From contig JAUVKD010000096.1 in NCBI GenBank assembly GCA_030596385.1, positions 1-5,286 of the forward strand: a DNA stretch of 5,286 nucleotides, read 5' to 3'. Both the position numbers and the translations under genes were made by a program. The notes beneath the pieces are model-generated. The model was not told the origin of the DNA. It saw nothing but the letters and a program-made list of their open reading frames with translations, and did no database searches. The stretch is from Methanosarcinaceae archaeon (GTDB lineage: Archaea; Halobacteriota; Methanosarcinia; Methanosarcinales; Methanosarcinaceae). This document shows, piece by piece, positions 1 to 4,059 of this stretch. Numbering within the stretch: position 1 is the stretch's first letter; every line of letters begins with the position of its first letter.

Positions 1-75
1 GAACGTGCACTCAGGCAACTCATGAGGATCCAGGTTCCGAAAGACATCAATATTGAGATCATACTTCAGAATTAA
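1..75 (+). CDS. C-terminal end of an unidentified protein (partial)
   Basis: The first frame is open from the left edge of the window to a TAA at 73-75 and encodes 24 residues, beginning ERALRQLMRIQV and ending NIEIILQN. The 5' part of the gene lies outside the window. The reading is supported mainly by what follows: a strong hairpin with a T-rich tail starts 8 bases after the stop, as expected for the end of a plus-strand transcription unit. The charged and hydrophobic alternation looks like ordinary protein sequence. I do not recognise the family from this short tail; a transposase end is possible given the transposon-rich neighbourhood, but nothing shows it. Confidence 0.55.
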   Translation, partial: ERALRQLMRIQVPKDINIEIILQN

Positions 76-82
76 TGCTGTG

Positions 83-124
83 TAGTTATTGATGTTCAAT
101 AACTATTTAATTTTAATTGTTTTT
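83..124 (+). terminator. Hairpin terminator after the gene ending at 75
   Basis: Bases 83-92 (tagttattga) pair perfectly with 96-105 (tcaataacta), giving a 10-bp stem with a 3-base loop. A T-rich tract follows at 106-124, ending in TTTTT. The position 8 bases after the TAA and the T-rich tail on the plus side fit a transcription terminator for the upstream gene. The stem is AT-rich, so its stability is moderate. Confidence 0.65.
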
Positions 125-125
125 G

Positions 126-157
126 GTTACAGATATATTTTGGTATTTATCTGTAAC
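126..157. repeat. Second perfect inverted repeat (hairpin)
   Basis: Bases 126-135 (gttacagata) are the exact reverse complement of 148-157 (tatctgtaac), giving a 10-bp stem with a 12-base loop. It begins right after the T-tract of the first hairpin. No T-run follows it on either strand, so it is not a second standard terminator. It could be a transcript-end stabiliser, a protein-binding dyad or a transposon-end remnant. A weaker 7-bp pair (tatctag at 233-239 with ctagata at 255-261) lies further on; I see nothing else between 158 and 305. Confidence 0.45.
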
Positions 158-305
158 AATTCACTTCCCTTTCACATATTATATTTCTAATGTATTATTG
201 ACTTGTATTACGGATGGTGTATGAATCACTTGTATCTAGTTAACCATAATATTGCTAGATAGAAAAGGTTACTACAAAATGTCATACGTGCGCAGCGCGA
301 CACGT

Positions 306-473
306 TTAAACACCATGAACATGAAATCCAAAATTGATTTCAAGCGATGTCACATTTATAGGTTTGGATTGTGTATTTGGCAGCAGTGAAATGCGTATCC
401 TTCGGCGCTGTGACAAGAAAGTCATATCTTGAATTGCCTCAAGGCGACTCTTTTCATTTGGAGTAATCTTCAT
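306..473 (-). CDS. Small doubtful ORF, 55 residues
   Basis: This minus-strand frame starts at ATG 473-471 and stops at TAA 308-306. The first third (KITPNEKSRLEAIQDM) has the charged amphipathic look of real protein, whereas the rest is less convincing. The same frame is open upstream of the ATG for about 24 more codons (GQNDNCCPNVTIDKSY precedes the Met), back to a TAA near 540. The ATG could therefore be internal to a longer, broken gene. The ATG overlaps the TGA of the upstream ORF (470-793) as ATGA, a pattern of coupled genes but also one that arises when a frameshift breaks a single gene. No clear ribosome-binding site is seen. I do not recognise a family. It may be a remnant or a chance ORF. 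Confidence 0.22.
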   Translation of the reverse strand: MKITPNEKSRLEAIQDMTFLSQRRRIRISLLPNTQSKPINVTSLEINFGFHVHGV

Positions 474-793
474 GTAAGATTTGTCAATGGTGACGTTTGG
501 GCAGCAATTATCGTTTTGCCCCCAACCGAATTTATTTTATTATAATACCCCGCAGCTCTGCTTTGAGAAAATTCATATTCCACGATCATGTTATTGCTAC
601 AGCTATTTTGGATAGAATATTGCATCCTTATACGACCATCAATATTAAGGGCGAAAGTTAGGCTGAAGTAATGTAAGAAGCATGGGTTAGTAACCATGCA
701 AAAACGAGAAACATTTTTAAAATTTTGAGGAAATGTAAGGGCAACTATAATAAGGGTGGGGAATTTAAAACCGTCATGAATGGGGATTTTCAC
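470..793 (-). CDS. Doubtful ORF, 107 residues, no recognised family
   Basis: This open frame on the minus strand begins with GTG at 793-791 and ends at TGA 472-470. A purine-rich GGCGGTG lies directly against the GTG, too close to act as a normal ribosome-binding site for it. The product is rich in F, N, S and C, with hydrophobic patches (FPTLIIVALTF near residue 11) but no motif I can name. Around 500-540 a second minus-strand frame (the one leading into the 306-473 ORF) also reads like protein, which would fit one degraded gene with a frameshift. The region is AT-rich and flanked by mobile-element debris, so chance or decay is as likely as a functional gene. Confidence 0.2.
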   Translation of the reverse strand: MKIPIHDGFKFPTLIIVALTFPQNFKNVSRFCMVTNPCFLHYFSLTFALNIDGRIRMQYSIQNSCSNNMIVEYEFSQSRAAGYYNKINSVGGKTIIAAQTSPLTNLT

Positions 794-833
794 ACCGCCG
801 TTGACTAGTGGACTGTGCCATTTTTAATATATG

Positions 834-1055
834 TTATACACTATCTTGACCACTATCAATTTCAAGTAATTGTTCATCCTCATATATCTGCGATTGAATG
901 CATCCATAATGATTTTTTGCGCATTCGTCATGGCCGTAAATTTCGGTCGTGTCCCAAGTCACGTGACCTAATGTGCTTTTACCATCGTTCAAGTCCGCTA
1001 CTGATATTGATTCAGAGCAACATACTTGAAATATGTCTACAGTCTTGCAGCACAA
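834..1055 (-). CDS. Doubtful acidic ORF, up to 73 residues
   Basis: This minus-strand frame begins at TTG 1055-1053 and ends at TAA 836-834. From about residue 17 on the product is polar and acidic (for example VADLNDGKSTLGHV, then a tail EDEQLLEIDSGQDSV), with a composition unlike typical chance ORFs in AT-rich DNA. GKST alone is too little to call a nucleotide-binding loop. There is no clear start signal and no recognised domain. The left arm of the inverted repeat at 938-967 falls inside this frame. An ORF of similar length lies antisense to it (815-1096, plus). This could be a gene fragment stranded among transposon remnants, or spurious. Confidence 0.2.
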   Translation of the reverse strand: MCCKTVDIFQVCCSESISVADLNDGKSTLGHVTWDTTEIYGHDECAKNHYGCIQSQIYEDEQLLEIDSGQDSV

Positions 1056-1100
1056 CGATTATTATGGAAAGTCACGATTTCTGGGGCACGACCTAAATTT
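938..1100. repeat. Imperfect long inverted repeat
   Basis: The plus strand at 938-956 reads aaatttcggtcgtgtccca. The reverse complement of 1082-1100 reads aaatttaggtcgtgcccca, matching at 17 of 19 positions. Five mismatches follow inward and then six more matches (CGTGAC), so the arms span 938-967 and 1071-1100 with about 23 of 30 matches and 103 bases between them. The right arm lies 6 bases beyond the stop of the transposase remnant, where an insertion-sequence end would be expected. The two arms could be facing ends of two related elements, or the ends of one small non-autonomous element of about 163 bp. No target duplication was found outside them. Confidence 0.5.
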
Positions 1101-1106
1101 CAGTAT

Positions 1107-1350
1107 TCAGTATTTATTTTCTTTTAGACCTAACTTCCCAATTTCATATCTCTCCAATATACGATAAACTTTACTCACACTACCCACATCAATCCTATTT
1201 TCCCTGATCTTGTTAGTGATGGTTACATCCAGTAAATAACTCAGAATGCATATCGTATAATGTGCATGGACATTCATTCATATTAACAAATGTCGACTGT
1301 CTCAACGGAGTTCCTGAATGGAATATTGATATTCCAGACCGTTTTAGATG
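1107..1350 (-). pseudogene. Remnant of an IS4/IS1634-like transposase, C-terminal end, frameshifted
   Basis: The best-preserved part is a 56-residue minus-strand ORF, ATG 1277-1275 to TGA 1109-1107. It contains AHYTICILSYLLD, then ITNKIRENRIDVGSVSKV and a tail ending GKLGLKENKY. From memory this matches the C-terminal pattern of IS4/IS1634-type DDE transposases: an AH..IC.L..LL helix followed by a charged helix, an S-x-x-K-V/L helix and a short basic end. Upstream, a different frame (stop at 1215-1213) reads TPLRQSTFVNMNE, which resembles the segment normally before the AH motif, so a frameshift probably lies near 1270-1280. The catalytic DDE residues and the N-terminal two thirds of the protein are absent. 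The remnant stops where the MITE-like element begins at 1351. It is certainly non-functional if the family call is right. Confidence 0.55.
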
Positions 1351-1646
1351 AGTCGCACTTTCCGCAGGTATATGCAAATTTCAAACATTTTTCCTGATAC
1401 TTGTTTTGAATATATGTGATATTTTATATTTATACTGTACATGCATATACACATGGTGAAATGACAATATTCACCCACTTAATGTTGGAGAGATCCTGTT
1501 TTAGTATACAATTTGCAAACTTCAGTAGAAAATTGACATATATAATTCTAAACCATTTTTACGCATTTTTTAAAAACAGCAATTAGCCGACATGATTTAA
1601 TGTTTAAGAAAAAGATTTACTTTTGAGATTTACCTGCGAAAAGTGC
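1351..1646. mobile_element. MITE-like element with 20-bp terminal inverted repeats
   Basis: Bases 1354-1373 and the reverse complement of 1628-1647 share the pattern cgcactttYcgcaggtaWat, 18 of 20 identical. The sequence directly outside is nearly duplicated: gttttagatg at 1341-1350 and gttttatgatg at 1647-1657, as would be left by a target duplication of about 10 bp, the size range made by several IS4-type elements. The interior is AT-rich, has no long ORF and contains a small hairpin (ggtgaa 1455-1460 with ttcacc 1470-1475). Size of about 296 bp, inverted ends, possible duplication and no coding sequence together fit a miniature inverted-repeat element. The exact ends are uncertain by a few bases because the duplication and the terminal G of the right arm overlap. 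Confidence 0.45.
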
Positions 1647-1666
1647 GTTTTATGATGTTTAGAATG

Positions 1667-1680
1667 CGCCGCCTGCGGCG
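1667..1680. repeat. GC-rich perfect hairpin
   Basis: cgccgc (1667-1672) pairs with gcggcg (1675-1680) across a 2-base gap, so at least the innermost pair must open to form a loop. It is an abrupt GC island in AT-rich DNA, just outside the right end of the MITE-like element, and is followed by gtattgctgtgcgggggc. No T-run follows on either strand, so a simple terminator is unlikely. The rest of 1681-1892 holds a weak pair (gaaacc 1732-1737 with ggtttc 1752-1757) but no gene that I can support. Confidence 0.4.
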
Positions 1681-1860
1681 GTATTGCTGTGCGGGGGCAT
1701 TACAATATGGGCTGTGCATAGGAATTTTATCGAAACCATCTATACAAATACGGTTTCAATAATACTAATCTCATTTTCCCCGGTTTTTTGAAGTGGATAC
1801 CGAATATGGTATATAATGGGTCAAACGTTGCGACAACACACATAAATATTCTCTACAATG

Positions 1861-1878
1861 TAGCACGACTCACTATAG
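1861..1878 (+). other. Sequence matching the core of the phage T7 promoter
   Basis: The plus strand reads tagcacgactcactatag. It matches the T7 class III consensus from -17 to +1 at 16 of 18 positions, with an unbroken 14-base identity (acgactcactatag, 1865-1878). The consensus GGG start is not preserved: G at 1878 is followed by TC. It lies 15 bases from the scpB stop and would read into scpB antisense. Archaeal promoters do not use this sequence, so a native promoter role is not implied. Coincidence, or a cloning or primer artefact at this locus, are the alternatives. Confidence 0.35.
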
Positions 1879-1892
1879 TCTGATAATACACC

Positions 1893-2987
1893 TTAACTTT
1901 TAAATTCATTCAACCCATCGATAATTGCATCATATTTCAGGGAGACCCTCTTAATCAAATCGGCTTCAAGGTTTCTATGGGTCGGAACAAGAATATCTGC
2001 ATCTTTCCCCACCTCAACACCCACACTCGATGTCTCGTAATCAGGCGCGATCAGCACGCCGTTTGCAGACACACCTATCCGCAGATCATTTATAATCTTT
2101 GCAATCATATCAGTTGCAGGTTGCACCTTCTTGCTTATCACAAGCGCCTTTGAAGCATACCTCTCCTTTAACCCTTCCAGGCATTCGATACACTCCTGCG
2201 CTTTTGTCTTATCATATGCACCTTCAAGAGCCCTTATCGCATCGATCAGGTCAGTGAATGTCGTAGAACTGACCTCTATTATCTCGCCGTCATAATATTT
2301 ACGTACGCGCTCAGAATATCCTTTGGAGATTACCAATTTGTAAACATCTGCAAGTTTATCGACCTCGTCTTCTGTAGGGTCATATGCATTGATAACTCTA
2401 TACTCATCGATCCCACACATTCCCATCAGGGATTCATACATAGGAGTAACTGCCACAAACTTTCTGCCAAGCCATCGGTCAAGTCCACTTTGCTGGCGTG
2501 AAAGATCAACGATCTTTTTCTTAATGGTTTCAGGGTCATTAGACTCAAGTTCGAAATAATCGGCAAACATCGGTGTTGTCCGGAGCAGTTTTGTCCTCCC
2601 GTGTGCAACAGCCGCAATAAATCCACGCTCCTTCAACTCCCGTATGTGGTCATATGCTGCATTGCCGCGCATATCAACAAGATCAGATTGAATCACAGGC
2701 TGGTGGTATGCGATCATCGAAAGTGTTCGCAGCATCGGGGCACCAACCTCCTTTGGTGCGAGCGGGCGCACAAGGTCAGTGTATTGGGGTTTGACCTGCA
2801 TCACGTATCGATCACCAAGATCGATGATCTCCAATCCGCACTCACGCTCTTTGTATTCTCTTATGAGTGATTGAGCAATCGGATCTACCCTTTTTTTCGG
2901 TTTATTGATGATCTTTGAAAGTGTAAGGACATCCAATGCTCTTCCTGCAGCAAATAGTGAAGCTTCGATCGTTTCTTTATCATTCAT
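1893..2987 (-). CDS. scpB: Segregation and condensation protein B, long archaeal form
   Basis: This is the accessory subunit of the SMC-ScpA-ScpB condensin. In the known complex ScpB dimerises, binds the middle of the ScpA kleisin and regulates the SMC ring that compacts and segregates chromosomes. Residues 1-75 read as the first winged helix (ETIEASLFAAGRALDV). Residues 80-148 read as the second, with the family hallmarks LRTLSMIAYHQPV, the RGNAAYDHIREL helix, ERGFI and the ending LLRTTPMFADYF. Bacterial ScpB usually ends near here, at roughly 180-200 residues. This protein is 364 long, with an extra region of about 200 residues (150-364) that has no motif I recognise. The ATG at 2987 overlaps the scpA stop as ATGA, and AGGAAG (3000-2995) lies 7 bases before it, which settles the start. 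It is the last gene of the operon. No clear terminator follows. Confidence 0.92.
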   Translation of the reverse strand: MNDKETIEASLFAAGRALDVLTLSKIINKPKKRVDPIAQSLIREYKERECGLEIIDLGDRYVMQVKPQYTDLVRPLAPKEVGAPMLRTLSMIAYHQPVIQSDLVDMRGNAAYDHIRELKERGFIAAVAHGRTKLLRTTPMFADYFELESNDPETIKKKIVDLSRQQSGLDRWLGRKFVAVTPMYESLMGMCGIDEYRVINAYDPTEDEVDKLADVYKLVISKGYSERVRKYYDGEIIEVSSTTFTDLIDAIRALEGAYDKTKAQECIECLEGLKERYASKALVISKKVQPATDMIAKIINDLRIGVSANGVLIAPDYETSSVGVEVGKDADILVPTHRNLEADLIKRVSLKYDAIIDGLNEFKS

Positions 2988-3844
2988 TTATTATCTTCCT
3001 TCCAAGCATCATCAACCAGACTACCGCCTGGATGGATATACAGTTCTCCGAACAGTTCTTTTTGAGAAAGCATAATCTTTTTATCAGTAGCAAGAAACAG
3101 CAATGAGATATACGTCATAACTTTTTCCGACCGATCCCCGTTCACAATATCCGAAAATAGTACACAAGTCCTGTCCTTGAACAAATTCGTAAGTTGTTCG
3201 CCCATAATTGCAACACGCTCCATAATGTTCTCTTCATGCGCTATACCAAGAACCTCATCGATTGTGGCGGTTTCCGTTTCAATAACCTTGCGGATTCGCA
3301 ACCTTTCCCTGCGTTTAAATTCCACATTCTCCGCCTTTTTAAGTTCATTGATCAATTCCTGCATGGTCACAGGTCTGGTTGCAACGCGCCGTATGGGAAA
3401 TTTTGGGATCGGATAATCTTCAATATCATAGAAATCCATCTCATCATCAAATCCGAAATCATCATCTTCATCTTCCTCCACAACAATCCCTGTGGATTTC
3501 ATGCGAAGCAGTATCGCTGCATACAGGAGTGTCCTGCCTGATATACGCAGGTCCATAATCTTCATATCTTCAATATATGCAAGAAACCTGTCGGTGATGT
3601 CCACAATATCGATATCCCAGGGATTTATATCATCACTTTTCACAAGATTGAGCAAGATCTCGACCGGTTCATTTAGCACATCCCCGGATAATTCAAGTTG
3701 TTCCCCTTTAACGCCAAGAGAGCGAAGCATATCAATAAAACCGGAATCAAGTGTGTTTATGGCTGGTGTCGGAATCGTTTCTCCGAATATATCATGCGAT
3801 GTCCGGTTTATTTCCACAACTTTCACACTTCCAATCATTTCCAT
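2984..3844 (-). CDS. scpA: Segregation and condensation protein A (kleisin)
   Basis: The kleisin subunit bridges the two heads of the SMC dimer and recruits ScpB. Numbered from the ATG at 3844 (286 residues), the N-terminal helical domain begins with EPVEILLNLVKSDDINPWDI at 59-78 and continues through DRFL and LLYAAILLRMKS to about residue 119; this end binds the SMC neck. Residues 123-144 are a very acidic linker (EEDEDDDFGFDDEMD). The C-terminal winged helix, about 197-273, includes KVMTYISLLFLATDKKI and QKELFGELYI, the part that binds the SMC cap. About 58 residues precede the kleisin domain. A GTG at 3853 would add three residues, but it lies inside the likely ribosome-binding site GGTGA (3854-3850), which is well placed for the ATG at 3844. 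ATG at 3838 is a further possibility. The TGA overlaps the scpB start. Confidence 0.92.
   Translation of the reverse strand: MEMIGSVKVVEINRTSHDIFGETIPTPAINTLDSGFIDMLRSLGVKGEQLELSGDVLNEPVEILLNLVKSDDINPWDIDIVDITDRFLAYIEDMKIMDLRISGRTLLYAAILLRMKSTGIVVEEDEDDDFGFDDEMDFYDIEDYPIPKFPIRRVATRPVTMQELINELKKAENVEFKRRERLRIRKVIETETATIDEVLGIAHEENIMERVAIMGEQLTNLFKDRTCVLFSDIVNGDRSEKVMTYISLLFLATDKKIMLSQKELFGELYIHPGGSLVDDAWKEDNK
2995..3000 (-). promoter_or_regulatory. Ribosome-binding site of scpB
   Basis: On the minus strand AGGAAG lies within the end of scpA, 7 bases before the scpB ATG. It supports this start, and translation of scpB may also be coupled to scpA through the ATGA overlap. Confidence 0.5.
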
Positions 3845-3849
3845 ATTTT

Positions 3850-3854
3850 TCACC
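3850..3854 (-). promoter_or_regulatory. Ribosome-binding site deciding the scpA start
   Basis: GGTGA on the minus strand complements the TCACC of the archaeal 16S rRNA 3' end. It sits 5 bases before the ATG at 3844 and overlaps the alternative GTG at 3853, which has no site of its own upstream. This favours the ATG. Confidence 0.5.
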
Positions 3855-3862
3855 GCTATCGT

Positions 3863-3931
3863 ATCATTATTGTAGCATTAGCATCAACATAATCATTATT
3901 GTAGCATTAGCATCAACATAATCATTATTGT
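3863..3931. repeat. 29-bp tandem repeat upstream of scpA, about 2.4 copies
   Basis: Two identical 29-base units, 3863-3891 and 3892-3920, start atcattattgtagcattag and end catcaacata. A third copy of 11 bases (3921-3931) breaks off into the next repeat. The array begins only 18 bases upstream of the chosen scpA ATG, within the scpA leader or promoter. On the minus strand each unit contains the internal echo gatgctaatgct. Exact identity of the copies means a recent duplication or active turnover. A regulator-binding array, or slippage in AT-rich DNA, are both possible. Confidence 0.8.
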
Positions 3932-3967
3932 TAATATTTGTATTATTATTAATATTTGTATTATTAT
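3931..3967. repeat. 18-bp AT-only-like tandem repeat, two copies
   Basis: The unit taatatttgtattattat at 3932-3949 is repeated at 3950-3967. It continues directly from the 29-bp array. The following bases to about 4020 are low-complexity variants of taatatt and ttatta, such as taatattgttattat. No archaeal TATA box can be singled out because most of the stretch resembles one, but a promoter for scpA-scpB could lie here. Confidence 0.6.
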
Positions 3968-4033
3968 CAATATTACTTACATTAATATTGTTATTATGTT
4001 TTTATTCATAATAATATCACATTTGTATAATAA

Positions 4034-4056
4034 GTAACATCAACGTTACCAGTAAC
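4034..4056. repeat. Alternating GTAAC/GTTAC arms just after smc
   Basis: gtaac (4034-4038), gttac (4045-4049) and gtaac (4052-4056) can form either of two mutually exclusive 5-bp hairpins sharing the middle arm. The group starts within 4 bases of the smc stop. On the minus strand the distal hairpin is followed by TTATTATA. It could be a weak terminator or processing site between smc and scpA. The stems are too short to be sure. Confidence 0.3.
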
Positions 4057-4059
4057 TGC

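Noticed and set aside
279..389. Plus-strand ORF of 36 residues (ATG 279, TGA 387-389)
   Set aside because: It is short, has no clear ribosome-binding site, overlaps the minus ORF at 306-473, and has a composition without any recognisable domain.
815..1096. Plus-strand ORF of 93 residues
   Set aside because: It lies antisense to the slightly more protein-like minus ORF at 834-1055, spans the inverted repeat arms, has no ribosome-binding site and shows no recognisable motif.
1732..1757. Terminator for scpB from the gaaacc/ggtttc pair
   Set aside because: The stem is only 6 bp with a 14-base loop, lies about 135 bases past the stop and has no T-run on the minus-strand side.
76..1892. Possible tRNA, rRNA or other structured RNA gene in the long spacer
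   Set aside because: I saw no cloverleaf arms, TPsiC-like GTTCRANNC context or other known RNA signature; the hairpins present are isolated.
2426..2870. Other-frame ORFs inside scpB (2426-2626 minus and 2601-2870 plus)
   Set aside because: They lie entirely inside the strongly supported scpB frame and have shadow-like composition.
3177..3892. Plus-strand ORFs opposite scpA
   Set aside because: These are antisense shadows of the ScpA kleisin, rich in S, I and F, as expected for the reverse strand of an acidic and helical protein.
3863..3931. Short CRISPR-like array from the 29-bp repeat
   Set aside because: The copies are directly abutting with no unique spacers between them and there are no cas genes, so this is a plain tandem repeat.
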